DNA from: Micromonospora coriariae
GTDB taxonomy: Bacteria > Actinomycetota > Actinomycetes > Mycobacteriales > Micromonosporaceae
Direction: 5' to 3'
Assembly (NCBI RefSeq): GCF_900091455.1
Contig: NZ_LT607412.1
Location: 248,001 to 312,000, forward strand
DNA: 64,000 bases
The translations under genes were made by a program, and so were the position numbers. Below are positions 47,589 to 56,613 of this stretch, one piece after another. A model generated the notes under the pieces. That model did not search any database and was not told the DNA's origin. It saw only the letters and a list, made by a program, of their open reading frames with translations. How positions within the stretch are numbered: position 1 is the stretch's first letter; each line of letters opens with the position of its first letter.

Positions 47589-48772
47589 CACCGTTGTCCC
47601 GTCATCGGGGCGTCGGAACCCGGACTCGCCGGACCGGCCGGCGCCGCGGCCAACTCGGCGTACAGGGCCGCCAACGCGGCCACGGTGTCCGCCTCGGTGG
47701 GCCACGTCGCCGCCCGCTCGGCACCGCGCCGGCCCAGCTCGGCCCGGGCCGCCGGATCGTCGAGCAAAACGCGCACCGCCGCGTCGACGGCGTCCACGTC
47801 ACCGGCGGGGACCAGCGCGGCGGCGTCGCCGACCAGCTCCGGCAGCCCGCCGACCGCGGTGGCCACCAACGGCACGCCGGCCCGCAACGCCTCCTGGGCG
47901 AAGAGCTGCCGGGCCTCCCAGTCGCTGGTCACCACCGCGAGGTCCGCTCCGGCCAGCAGGTCGGCCACGTCCGTGCGGTGCCCCAGCAGGGTCACCGGGG
48001 CGCGGGCCGCCGACGTCCGGGCGGCCAGCGGCAGGTAGGCCGGGCCGCTGCCGGCGATCACCACCACGGGCGGTGGAGTGCGGGTACGCCAGCGCGCCGC
48101 CGCGTCGATCAGCACGTCGTACCGCTTCTGCGGGTGCAGCCGGCCGACCGAGACGATCAGCGGCTGGTCCGGGCGCACACCGAACTCGGCCCGGACGGCG
48201 GCGGGGCGTCGGCGCGGCGCAGGCAGCGTCGGCGCGGCGACCGGGGCGAGCCGGGCGTCGGCGGCACCCAACGCGGCGGCCCGTTCCACCAGGTCCGCGG
48301 AGGCGCCGAGGGCCACCCGGGCGCCCCGGGCCACCACCCGCTCGGCGAGCCGGGACATCCCACCGCGCAGCCCGCCGGCGAGTACCGCGTTGTGCCAGGT
48401 CACGACAAGCGGGGCGGCCGGGCGGGCCAGCACGGCGACCAGCCCGGCGCGCAGGCCGTGCGCGTGCACCACGTCGACCCGGGCGGCGGCGAGCGCCCGC
48501 CGCAGGGCGAGCACCGCGCGAGCGTCGGCCGGCGTCGGGCTGGCCGGGATCTCCACCGGCTCAAAGCGCGCGCCGACCCCGGCGAAGTCGAACTGCTCCT
48601 GTGTTGCCGCCGGCCCGCACACCAGCACGGTGGCACCGGCCGCGACGAGCCCGCGCGTCACCGAGCGGACGTGCTGGCCGACCCCACCGGTGCTGGAGGC
48701 CAGCACCAGCGCGACGCTGCCCGACCATCCGGTGGGCAGGACGGGCTGAACCGGCTCACTTCTCGCGCTCAC
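47588..48772 (-). CDS. GT4-family glycosyltransferase
   Basis: GTG 48772 overlaps the murJ stop, giving 394 aa. A GT-B fold is evident: VALVLASSTGGVGQHVRSVT at the acceptor side, VDVVHAHGLRAGLVA, SVGRLHPQKRYDVLIDAA, and the donor-binding EX7E-like segment around WEARQLFAQEALRAGVPLVA with GGLPELVGD. It transfers a sugar from a nucleotide-sugar donor to an unknown acceptor, probably at the inner face of the membrane. It sits between the murJ and phosphatase-like membrane genes. Confidence 0.9.
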   Translation of the reverse strand: MSARSEPVQPVLPTGWSGSVALVLASSTGGVGQHVRSVTRGLVAAGATVLVCGPAATQEQFDFAGVGARFEPVEIPASPTPADARAVLALRRALAAARVDVVHAHGLRAGLVAVLARPAAPLVVTWHNAVLAGGLRGGMSRLAERVVARGARVALGASADLVERAAALGAADARLAPVAAPTLPAPRRRPAAVRAEFGVRPDQPLIVSVGRLHPQKRYDVLIDAAARWRTRTPPPVVVIAGSGPAYLPLAARTSAARAPVTLLGHRTDVADLLAGADLAVVTSDWEARQLFAQEALRAGVPLVATAVGGLPELVGDAAALVPAGDVDAVDAAVRVLLDDPAARAELGRRGAERAATWPTEADTVAALAALYAELAAAPAGPASPGSDAPMTGQR

Positions 48773-50475
48773 CGGACCACCGTCTCCTTCCCGTCGTCCT
48801 GCTCCGGGGGGACCGCGCCCGGCGTCGGCGTACCGGCCCGGTCCCGCGACCCGCGCCGTCCCGCCCGGCCCAGACGCCGCAGCACCCCGGCCAGCAGTGG
48901 CCGTACGTCCCGCCGGTCGACGAACCAGACCACGGCGAGGAACACGACCCCAACCAGAACCCCGGACAGCATGCCCTGAACGAGTGCCGCCACCATCGTC
49001 GGGGTGCCGCCGCCCGGCGTGTCGAGCCACCGGGTGAGCCCGAGCCCGGCGAGCGCGGCGACCACCGCGGCCAGCGCGCCGGCCGCACCGGCCCGGGTCG
49101 CGCCGGCCAACGCCGTACGGCCGGCGCCGCGCCACACCGCCGCGAGCAGCAGCGCCCCCAACACGAGCATTCCCACCGAGTTCGCGGCCGTCACCGCAAA
49201 CACCCGGTCCCGCAGCGGCAGCAGCACGCCGAGCAGCAGGACAGCGGTGGGAACCACCAGCCAACCGACCGCCGTGGCGACGGTTGCGGCCCGGGTTGCC
49301 CCCCGGGCATAGAGCGCCCGGGTGAGCACCGCGAAGAGTCCGTAGCCGAGCAGACCCGGGGCGAACCCGATGATCGCGGCGGCGGCGGTCGAGGCGGTGG
49401 ACGCGTTGCTGAAGAAGAACTGCCCGATCGGCCCGGCAGTACCGATCAACGCGGCCGCACCGAGGCAGCTGAACAGGAGCACCCCGCGCACGGCCGGGGC
49501 CAGGGTCGCCCGGTAGGTGTCCTCGTCCGCGGCGGCGTGGGCGGCGGCCAGGGTCGGGTACGCGGCGATGGCCAGCGGCACCGTCAGCACCGCCCAGGGC
49601 AGCAGATAGACGGTCTGCGCCAGGTTGTAGACCCCGGGGTTGGTCTGCGCGCCGTAGGTGACCTGGTGGAGGCTGACGATCAGCGCGATCTGCTGCGTGG
49701 TGACGGTGACCGCGCCGGCCACCGCCAGGCCGCCGACCCGGGACCGCGCGTCGGTGGGGAACCCGAACCCGGGCCGCAGCCGCAGGCGCAGCCGCCGCAT
49801 CGGAATCAGCAGCGACAGCGACAGCACCACCACGCCGAGGGTGGTGCCGGCCGAGAGCAGCAACTCGCCGCCGGGGGTCACCCCGCCGACGGTGGCCAGC
49901 CGGCCCTGGGTCGCGGTGAACCCCAGGTAGACGACGATCACCGTGAGGCTGGACAGCAGCGGGGCGAGCACCGGCCAGGCGAAGCGGCGGTGCGCCTGGA
50001 GTACCCCGGTGAGCACGATGCCGACTCCGTACAGCGGCAACTGCGGGGCGAAGACCCGCAGCATCCGGGCGCCGCTCTGCTGCTGGGCGGCGGTCAGGCC
50101 GTCGCCCAGCGCTCCGATCAGCGGCCCGGCGAACAGCACGACCAGCAGCGCGAGCGGCACCAGCAGAGCCAGCGTCCAGGTCAGCAACGCCCCGGTGGTC
50201 CGGGCCACCGCGCTCCGGTCGCCGACGGCGACCGCGCCGGCCAGCAGCGGTACGACCAGGCTGGCCAGCGCTCCCCCGGCGACGATCTCGAAGATGAAGT
50301 TCGGCACCGCGTTGGCCACCACGTAGGCGCCACCGAGGTCGGTGGGCGCCAGGCTCCAGGTGAACACGGCGGTACGGCCGAAGCCGGCGAGTCGGCTGGC
50401 CACGGTCAGGACGGCGATGAGCGCGGCTGCCCCGGCCAGCCGGCCGGCGCCGGCGAGGGGTGCCGGTCTGGTCAC
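48769..50475 (-). CDS. murJ: MurJ/MviN-type lipid II flippase
   Basis: GTG 50475 gives 568 aa with about 14 transmembrane helices. The N-terminus is VASRLAGFGRTAVFTWSLAP, with PNFIFEIVAGGALASLVVPL and a central segment QTVYLLPWAVLTVPLAIAAYPTL typical of the MATE-like MurJ family. MurJ moves lipid-linked peptidoglycan precursor across the membrane. The start lies one base after the stop of the MraY-like gene. The C-terminus has a basic and Pro-rich tail. It may be a second copy specialised for another lipid-linked glycan. Confidence 0.88.
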   Translation of the reverse strand: MTRPAPLAGAGRLAGAAALIAVLTVASRLAGFGRTAVFTWSLAPTDLGGAYVVANAVPNFIFEIVAGGALASLVVPLLAGAVAVGDRSAVARTTGALLTWTLALLVPLALLVVLFAGPLIGALGDGLTAAQQQSGARMLRVFAPQLPLYGVGIVLTGVLQAHRRFAWPVLAPLLSSLTVIVVYLGFTATQGRLATVGGVTPGGELLLSAGTTLGVVVLSLSLLIPMRRLRLRLRPGFGFPTDARSRVGGLAVAGAVTVTTQQIALIVSLHQVTYGAQTNPGVYNLAQTVYLLPWAVLTVPLAIAAYPTLAAAHAAADEDTYRATLAPAVRGVLLFSCLGAAALIGTAGPIGQFFFSNASTASTAAAAIIGFAPGLLGYGLFAVLTRALYARGATRAATVATAVGWLVVPTAVLLLGVLLPLRDRVFAVTAANSVGMLVLGALLLAAVWRGAGRTALAGATRAGAAGALAAVVAALAGLGLTRWLDTPGGGTPTMVAALVQGMLSGVLVGVVFLAVVWFVDRRDVRPLLAGVLRRLGRAGRRGSRDRAGTPTPGAVPPEQDDGKETVVR

Positions 50476-50476
50476 G

Positions 50477-51343
50477 TCAGTCGGCGCGCCGGCCCAGTGC
50501 GTCAAGCTCCCGCAGCCCCGGGGTCTTCTGGATCACCGACGTGAAGCTGACCTTCTCGCTGGCGGCGGTGAGGCCGGCGAGCACGGCGAGCAGCCCCGCG
50601 CGGCCGAGCGGGCCGGTGCGGGCGGCGAGCGCGACGCCGAGGACCGCACCGAGGGCGTTCGCTCCGCTGTCGCCGAGCATCACGTCCTCGGCCAGGTCGT
50701 CACGGAGCAGACCGGCGGCCGCGCCGGCCGCGCCGGCGGCGATCCCGCCGTGCGGGCCGCCGGCCAGCGGCGCGCCGAGCAGCAGCCCCGACTTGATGGC
50801 CCGCCCGGGTCGCAGGTCGAGCAGGTTGAGCAGGTTGGCGGTGCCGGCGATCACCCCGGCGCCGAGCAGCACGTCGACGCCCCGGCCGAACGCGCGGTGA
50901 CGCTGGCGGCGCGGGTGAGCCGCGACCCGGGGATCGGCGGCGAGCAGCGCGGCGGCGCCCAGCCCGGCGACGCCCACCCCGACGACCTTGACCAGCCCGG
51001 CGGTGACCCGTCCCTCGCGCAGGGCGGCGAGGTGACCGGCGAAGCCCTTCGCGGCCTTCTGCTCCGGGCGGGCGCCGACCACGTCGTCGTACAGCCCGAC
51101 GCCGCCCGCGCCGACGCCGGCGACCAGGGCGGCTGCGCCGGAGGCGGCGCTGGTGGCGCCGAACGCGCCGGCGGCGGCCGCGCCGGCGGCGAGCGCCGGC
51201 CCGGCGGCCACTGTCACCGGCCGGCCGCGGAAGTTGGTGCGCTCCAGCGCGGGCCCCACCGGGGCGGTACGCACCTCACGCAGCGCGTACCGGGCGGCCG
51301 CGGCGCCGGCTCCGGCGATCAGCAGCCGGCCGAGCGCCCTCAC
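50477..51343 (-). CDS. MraY/WecA-superfamily membrane protein
   Basis: This 288-aa polytopic protein has the superfamily motifs GVGLYDDVVGARPEQKAAKG (Asp-Asp), GTANLLNLLDLRPGRAIKSG (Asn-Asp) and VMLGDSGANALGAVLGVALA. Such enzymes transfer a phospho-sugar to undecaprenyl phosphate. It is shorter than typical MraY (about 360 aa), so fewer helices are present and activity is uncertain. It precedes murJ and the GT4 gene, consistent with a lipid-linked glycan pathway. Confidence 0.82.
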   Translation of the reverse strand: MRALGRLLIAGAGAAAARYALREVRTAPVGPALERTNFRGRPVTVAAGPALAAGAAAAGAFGATSAASGAAALVAGVGAGGVGLYDDVVGARPEQKAAKGFAGHLAALREGRVTAGLVKVVGVGVAGLGAAALLAADPRVAAHPRRQRHRAFGRGVDVLLGAGVIAGTANLLNLLDLRPGRAIKSGLLLGAPLAGGPHGGIAAGAAGAAAGLLRDDLAEDVMLGDSGANALGAVLGVALAARTGPLGRAGLLAVLAGLTAASEKVSFTSVIQKTPGLRELDALGRRAD

Positions 51344-51363
51344 GCCGCCGCCCTGCTGTGCGT

Positions 51364-51383
51364 CGCTCGCCGCGCTCGCTCAC
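51364..51383 (-). repeat. RTGAGCGAGCGNRGCGAGCR repeat, copy 3
   Basis: The minus strand reads GTGAGCGAGCGCGGCGAGCG, located in the gap upstream of the MraY-like gene. It is in the same orientation as the other two copies. Confidence 0.55.
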
Positions 51384-51425
51384 GCGCCGCCTCGTCGGTT
51401 TCGGACACGGGGGTACGTCGTTCGC

Positions 51426-52367
51426 TCACTGGGGCAGTCTAGGCAGCAGCGAGGCGGCGTTGTCGCCGACGCCGTACTGGCCGGCTTTCTTCTCGGTGAG
51501 CTGCTGCACCAGGGCGAGGCTGGTGACCAGCTGGCCCTGCACGGTGTTGGCGTTGTCGACCGTGGAGATGGTCTGGGACAGCACCGGGTCACCACGGACC
51601 ACGGCCACCAGGTTGCCGCCGGCGGAGCCGTTGCCGCCCACCACGATCGACCCGGTCCGGTCGAACTGTTCGGCGATCTTGACGACCGACTCGTCGCGCT
51701 TGTCGGAGTCCTTGTCGACGTACGGCTGGCCGCTGACCACCACGACCGCCTCCGCGGGACCGGTGACCTTGTTGTCGTCGGTGGTCAGGTAGCCGGCGTT
51801 GTTGTACGCGGCGAGCACCGCCCGCCGGTCGGCGTCGCTGACCGGCGCGGTGCCCTGGGCCCGGTCCAGCAGGACGCTGGCCAGCAGGGCGCTGGAGGTC
51901 TCCACGCCGTGCCCGTTGCCCGGCAGGCCGGTGGTCTGCGCGGTCGGCCGGGCGGCGGTGACGGCCAGCTCCAGCAGGTTGGAGTTGTTGTCCGGGTTGA
52001 TGAACTTGTCCTGCAGGTCGACCCGGCCGGTGATCGTGGCGCCGCCGAGCTGGAGCTTCTTGAGCACGCCCTCGGTGTGGTCGCGCCCGTTGGGCAGGCT
52101 GAGGACCACCACCCGGCGCCCGGTGAGGGTGCCCGGCAGGACGACCTGGGACATCTCCTCGGCGAACTCCTCTTCCAGCCCGAGCTGCTTCTCCATGTTG
52201 TTGACCGTCTGGCGCCACTGCTGGTTGTCCTTGCGCAGCCCGGTGACCTGCTCCTTGAGCGAGTCGGCGACCGGGCCGTTGAGGGCGGCCGTGCCGACCA
52301 CCAGGCCGATCGCCAGAGCCAGGAAGACCGCGGTGAGGGACACCACGTGGTAGCGGAAATTGATCAC
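51426..52367 (-). CDS. MctB-like outer-membrane/copper transport family protein
   Basis: This 313-aa protein opens with INFRYHVVSLTAVFLALAIG, one transmembrane helix. A coiled-coil segment (about residues 35-70) and a conserved soluble domain with RRVVVLSLPNGRDHTEGVLK and AYNNAGYLTTDDNKVTGPA follow. The mycobacterial relative MctB is linked to copper resistance and outer-membrane transport. It occurs between steA and pyrG in both lineages. In this non-mycolate lineage the copper role is uncertain; a divisome-linked role with SteA is also possible. Confidence 0.85.
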   Translation of the reverse strand: MINFRYHVVSLTAVFLALAIGLVVGTAALNGPVADSLKEQVTGLRKDNQQWRQTVNNMEKQLGLEEEFAEEMSQVVLPGTLTGRRVVVLSLPNGRDHTEGVLKKLQLGGATITGRVDLQDKFINPDNNSNLLELAVTAARPTAQTTGLPGNGHGVETSSALLASVLLDRAQGTAPVSDADRRAVLAAYNNAGYLTTDDNKVTGPAEAVVVVSGQPYVDKDSDKRDESVVKIAEQFDRTGSIVVGGNGSAGGNLVAVVRGDPVLSQTISTVDNANTVQGQLVTSLALVQQLTEKKAGQYGVGDNAASLLPRLPQ

Positions 52368-52394
52368 GCTTGCAGCCTCTTGATCGGTCGGGAA

Positions 52395-53573
52395 CTAGAA
52401 AAGCCGGTACAGCTGGAACACCAGATTGTCCCACCACTCGGCGGCCACGCCCAGGTACGCCTTCCCGACGGTGGATACAGCCACCGCGGAGGCCATCGCC
52501 GCGACCGCCGAGAGCACCAGCAGCAGCAGCGACGAACCGGAGATGCTCTGGCGGTAGAGCCGGCTCACGCCCTTGGCGTCGACCAGCTTGCCGCCGACCT
52601 TCAGCCGGGTCAGGAACGTCGAGGCCATCCCGCCGCGGCCCTTGTCCAGGAACTCGACAAGCGTGGCGTGGGTGCCGACCGCGACCAGTAGCGACGCGCC
52701 CTTCTCATCGGCCAGCAGCATGGCCAGGTCCTCGCTGGTCGCCGCCGCCGGGAACGTCACCGCCGGGACGCCGAGGCCGTTGACCCGGGGCAGCCCGGGC
52801 GCCCGCCCGTCCGGGTAGGCGTGCACGATCACCTCGGCGCCGCAGCGCAGCACGTCATCGGTCACCGAATCCATGTCCCCGATGATCATGTCGGGGGTGT
52901 ATCCGGCCTCGACGAGCGCGTCGGCGCCTCCGTCGACGCCGATCAGCACCGGCTTGAACTCCCGGATGTACGGGCGCAGCACGTCCAGGTCGGCCTTGTA
53001 GTCGTAGCCGCGCACCACGATCAGGCAGTGCCGACCCTGCATCTGGGTCTCGATGTCCGGCACGCCCACGCCGTCGAGCAGCAGGTCGCGCTCCTGGCGC
53101 AGGTAGTCCATGGTGTTGGCGGCGAACGCCTCCAACTGCACCGAGAGCCCTTCGCGGGCGTCGGCCATCGCCTTGGCGACCGACTCGGCGTCCTGCAGGC
53201 TGCCGTGCGCCACCGGCTCGTCGCCGGCGAAGACCGTGTTGCCCTCGATGCGCACCTGGTCGCCCTCGCGGATCCGCTCGAAGACGCCCTCGCCCAGGTC
53301 GTCCAGGAGCGGGATGCCGGCGGCGATCAGGACCTCCGGGCCGAGGTTCGGGTAGCGGCCGGAGACCGAGGGCTTGGCGTTGAGCACCGCCGCGACCCCG
53401 ACGGCGACCAACGAATCGGCCGCCACCCGGTCCAGGTCGACGTGGTCGATGACCGCGATGTCACCGGGCCGTAACCGACCGACCAGGCGTTTTGTCCGGC
53501 GATCGAGGCGCGCGGTGCCGAGGACTCTGCCCGGCTCCGTGATCCGGTTCCGGCGCAACGTGGGTAGACGCAT
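52395..53573 (-). CDS. steA: SteA-like cytokinetic protein
   Basis: From ATG 53573 (RLPTLRRNRITEPG) the protein has 392 aa. The TPP-kinase-like domain is seen in LRPGDIAVIDHVDLDRVAAD, GVDGGADALVEAGYTPDMII and GDMDSVTDDVLRCGAEVIVH. A C-terminal transmembrane helix follows (SSLLLLVLSAVAAMASAVAV). In corynebacteria SteA works with SteB in daughter-cell separation. It lies between recN and the MctB-like gene, the conserved order. Confidence 0.9.
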   Translation of the reverse strand: MRLPTLRRNRITEPGRVLGTARLDRRTKRLVGRLRPGDIAVIDHVDLDRVAADSLVAVGVAAVLNAKPSVSGRYPNLGPEVLIAAGIPLLDDLGEGVFERIREGDQVRIEGNTVFAGDEPVAHGSLQDAESVAKAMADAREGLSVQLEAFAANTMDYLRQERDLLLDGVGVPDIETQMQGRHCLIVVRGYDYKADLDVLRPYIREFKPVLIGVDGGADALVEAGYTPDMIIGDMDSVTDDVLRCGAEVIVHAYPDGRAPGLPRVNGLGVPAVTFPAAATSEDLAMLLADEKGASLLVAVGTHATLVEFLDKGRGGMASTFLTRLKVGGKLVDAKGVSRLYRQSISGSSLLLLVLSAVAAMASAVAVSTVGKAYLGVAAEWWDNLVFQLYRLF

Positions 53574-53692
53574 CGTGACCATCCTGGCATGTGAGGCAGG
53601 CTTCTCTGTCGCGACATGCCTGAGCAGGGCCGCCTACCCAGGGAAGCACACGTGGGCGCAAGCTGGTGTGCTTGCGCTCACAATACGCGGCG

Positions 53693-55450
53693 TCACGGCC
53701 GCCGTTCCTTGGCCGCCACGGCCAGGAGCTCCTCGGCGTGGGCGATACCCAGATCCGAATCTGGCAAACCTGCGAGCATCCGAGCCAGCTCCCGGGCCCG
53801 CTCAGTGTCCTCCACCACCCGCACGCCGCTGGTGGTCACCGCGCCGCCCGTGTCCTTCGCCACCACCAGGTGCCGGTCGGCGAACGCCGCCACCTGCGGC
53901 AGGTGGGTGACGACCAGCACCTGGTGGCTGCGGGCCAGCCGGGCCAGCCGCCGGCCGATCTCCACCGCCGCCTGACCGCCGACCCCCGCGTCGACCTCGT
54001 CGAAGACCAGCGTGGGCGGGCCACCCGAACCGGCGAAGACCACCTCGATGGCGAGCATCACCCGGGACAGCTCACCGCCGGAGGCGCCGCGCTGCAACGG
54101 CAACGACGGCGCGCCCGGGTGGGCCAGCAACCGCAGCTCCACCTCGTCGCCGCCGTCCGCGGTGATGCCCACCTCGACGCCGTTGACCGACAGCGTCGGT
54201 TCGGACCGCCCGGCCGGGCGGGGCAGCACCGCCACCTCGATGCGGGCGTGCGGCATGGCCAGGCCGGCCAGCTCGACGGTGACCTGGTCGGCGAAGCGGA
54301 CAGCCGCCTCCTGTCGGGAGACCGACACCCGAGCGGCCAGATCGGCCACCTCACCGGCCAGGCGCTGCCCCTCGCGCTCCAACTCGTCGAGCAGGTCGTC
54401 GGAGGTGTCCAGGTCGGACAGTCGGGTGCGGGCCCGCTCGGCCCACGCGATCACCCCGTCGACGTCGTCGGCGTACTTGCGGGTCAGCGCGCGCAGCGCG
54501 GCCCGCCGCTCGTAGATGTGCTGCAACCGGGCCGGATCGGCGTCGAGCGTCGCCAGGTACGCCGACAGCTCGGCGGAGACGTCGGTGACCAGGGTGGCCG
54601 CCTCCTCCAGCCGGGCCGCCAGCTCGCCCAGCGCCGGATCGGTGCCGGACTGCGCCTCCAGGGTCCGCCGGGAGGTGCCCAGCAGCGCCGTCGCGTCCGG
54701 TGTCTCGTCGGCCGCCTCCGCGCCGCCAGCCAGGCACTGCTGGGCCAGCTGCGCGGCCGTCCGCAATCCCTCGGCGTGCTCGAGGCGCTGCGCCTCGGTC
54801 TTGAGCTCGTCGTCCTCACCGGGCTGCGGATCGACGCGGGTGATCTCGTCGAGGCCGAGCCGCAGCAGGTCGGCCTCCTGGTTGCGCTCGCGGGCGTTGC
54901 GGCGCCGGTCGGCCAGGTCGTCGACGATCCGCCGCCAACCGGTGTACGCCTCGCGCAGCGCGTCGAGCAGCTTCTCGTGCGCCGGGCCGGCGAACCGGTC
55001 CAGTGCGGCCCGCTGCTCGGCCGGACGCAGCAGCCGCAGCTGGTCGGACTGGCCGTGCACGGCCACCGCCTGCTCACCCACCTCACCGAGCATCGACACC
55101 GGCATGCTCCGGCCGCCGAGGTGGGCGCGGGAGCGGCCCTCCACCGTCACCGTGCGGCTCAGCAGCAGCGAACCGTCCTCGTCGGGCTCGCCGCCGGCGT
55201 CGGTGATCCGGGCGTGCACCGCGTCGGCGACCCGACCCTCCAGGCGCAGCCGCCCCTCCACCACGGCCCGCCCGGGCTGGGCACGGACCCGTCCGGCGTC
55301 GGCCCGACCCCCGAAGAGCAGGCCGAGGCCGGTGACCACCATCGTCTTGCCCGCACCGGTCTCGCCGGTGATGACGTTCATCCCGCCGGTCAACGGCAGC
55401 GTGGTGTCCTCGATGACGCCCAGTCCGGTGATGCGCAGCTCTTCCAGCAC
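53693..55450 (-). CDS. recN: DNA repair protein RecN
   Basis: This 585-aa SMC-like ATPase opens LEELRITGLGVIEDTTLPLT with Walker A VITGETGAGKTMVVTGLGLL. A central coiled-coil region follows. C-terminal motifs are QRGASGGELSRVMLAIEVVF (signature) and PTLVFDEVDAGVGGQAAVEI (Walker B), then VLVVTHLPQVAAFADRHLVV. It acts early in double-strand break repair. It is oriented with steA downstream. Upstream, 100 bp separate it from a divergent regulator. Confidence 0.97.
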   Translation of the reverse strand: MLEELRITGLGVIEDTTLPLTGGMNVITGETGAGKTMVVTGLGLLFGGRADAGRVRAQPGRAVVEGRLRLEGRVADAVHARITDAGGEPDEDGSLLLSRTVTVEGRSRAHLGGRSMPVSMLGEVGEQAVAVHGQSDQLRLLRPAEQRAALDRFAGPAHEKLLDALREAYTGWRRIVDDLADRRRNARERNQEADLLRLGLDEITRVDPQPGEDDELKTEAQRLEHAEGLRTAAQLAQQCLAGGAEAADETPDATALLGTSRRTLEAQSGTDPALGELAARLEEAATLVTDVSAELSAYLATLDADPARLQHIYERRAALRALTRKYADDVDGVIAWAERARTRLSDLDTSDDLLDELEREGQRLAGEVADLAARVSVSRQEAAVRFADQVTVELAGLAMPHARIEVAVLPRPAGRSEPTLSVNGVEVGITADGGDEVELRLLAHPGAPSLPLQRGASGGELSRVMLAIEVVFAGSGGPPTLVFDEVDAGVGGQAAVEIGRRLARLARSHQVLVVTHLPQVAAFADRHLVVAKDTGGAVTTSGVRVVEDTERARELARMLAGLPDSDLGIAHAEELLAVAAKERRP

Positions 55451-55550
55451 AGCACCCGACAGTAGACGCGAGGCCCGACACTTGACCAGCCGACGGACCG
55501 CGGGCAGGTCGCGGCACGGCCGGCTCCGGGCCGACGTACAGTTCTGCCCC

Positions 55551-56570
55551 GTGTTGGACGTGATCGGCCTGACCCCGGCTGAAGAGGAGCTCTACCGCTG
55601 CCTGCTCCAGCTCACCACGGCCCGGATCGACGAGCTGGTCCAGCGGCTGCAACGCCCGCGGGCGCAGGTCGTCGCGCAGGTCGAGGCCCTGCGGATCAAG
55701 GGTCTGGTGCTGCCCACCGACACCGACCCGGACGCCCCGCTGCGCCCGAGGGCACCGGACGTCGCCCTCGGCGCGGCGCTGCTGCGTCGGCAGGAGGACC
55801 TGGAGGCGGCCCGGCGGCGGGTCACCCAGCTGGCCGAGGAGTACCGCTCGGGGCTGCGCCGTCACCACGGTGACCACCTGGTCGAGGTGATCACCGGGGC
55901 CCGGACGCTCCGGGACCGGCTGCGCGATCTGCAGAACTCGGCGCGTACCGAGGTGCTCTGGTTCTGCCGGGCGAACCCCCTGGCGATGGCCGGCCCGGAG
56001 AACGTCGAGGAGTTCGACGCGCTGGCCCGCGGGGTCAGCTACCGGGCCATCTACGAGCGGGACCTGCTGCTGGAGCCGGGCGCGCTGGCCGACCTGACCA
56101 AGGGGGTCGCCGCCGGCGAGCAGGCCCGTGTCCTGGACCGACTGCCGGTCCGACTGGCCATCGTGGACGCCCGCACCGCCATCTGCCCGCTCGTGCCCGA
56201 CCGCGACGGCGGCGAGCCGAGCGCCGCCGTGATCGGCCGCAGTCAACTGCTCGACGCGCTGCTGGCCCTCTTCGAGAGCCACTGGCGGGTGGCCACCCGG
56301 CTGCGCCTGGACGATCCGCTGGCCGTACCGGCGTCCGAGGGCCGCAGGTCCGACCCGGATGACCACCCCGGCGACGGTTACCGGCCGGACGCCGACGAGG
56401 CGCGGCTGCTGTCGCTGTTCGTGGCCGGGGTTCCGGACAAGTCCATCGCCTCGCAACTCGGGGTGAGCCGTCGGACCGTGCAGCGCCGACTCGCCGACCT
56501 GATGGCCGCCGCCGGCGTGGACACCCGGCCCGGGCTGGCCTTCCAGGTCGCCCGGCGGGGCTGGATCTGA
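55551..56570 (+). CDS. TrmB/LuxR-like transcriptional regulator
   Basis: GTG 55551 gives 339 aa. The N-terminus LDVIGLTPAEEELYRCLLQL is a TrmB-like winged helix, followed by a coiled-coil (RRQEDLEAARRRVTQLAEEY) and an effector-like domain (ARTLRDRLRDLQNSARTEVL). The C-terminus is a LuxR-type helix-turn-helix with DKSIASQLGVSRRTVQRRLA. Such proteins often regulate adjacent secreted or transport genes. It converges with the large subtilase gene and shares its terminator. Confidence 0.88.
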   Translation: MLDVIGLTPAEEELYRCLLQLTTARIDELVQRLQRPRAQVVAQVEALRIKGLVLPTDTDPDAPLRPRAPDVALGAALLRRQEDLEAARRRVTQLAEEYRSGLRRHHGDHLVEVITGARTLRDRLRDLQNSARTEVLWFCRANPLAMAGPENVEEFDALARGVSYRAIYERDLLLEPGALADLTKGVAAGEQARVLDRLPVRLAIVDARTAICPLVPDRDGGEPSAAVIGRSQLLDALLALFESHWRVATRLRLDDPLAVPASEGRRSDPDDHPGDGYRPDADEARLLSLFVAGVPDKSIASQLGVSRRTVQRRLADLMAAAGVDTRPGLAFQVARRGWI

Positions 56571-56575
56571 GCCAA

Positions 56576-56606
56576 GGGGCGGGACGGCCCACGGCCGCCC
56601 CGCCCC
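56576..56606. terminator. Convergent terminator between regulator and subtilase
   Basis: A 14-bp GC-rich stem, GGGGCGGGACGGCC against GGCCGCCCCGCCCC (one mismatch) with a 3-nt loop, lies between the two convergent stops. It can serve both genes. Confidence 0.65.
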
Positions 56607-56613
56607 GCGCGCG

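Noticed and set aside
46216..50544. 1,442-codon plus-strand frame opposite the murJ block
   Set aside because: Composition is dominated by Arg, Pro, Ser and Gly with no motif. The minus-strand genes there have clear family signatures.
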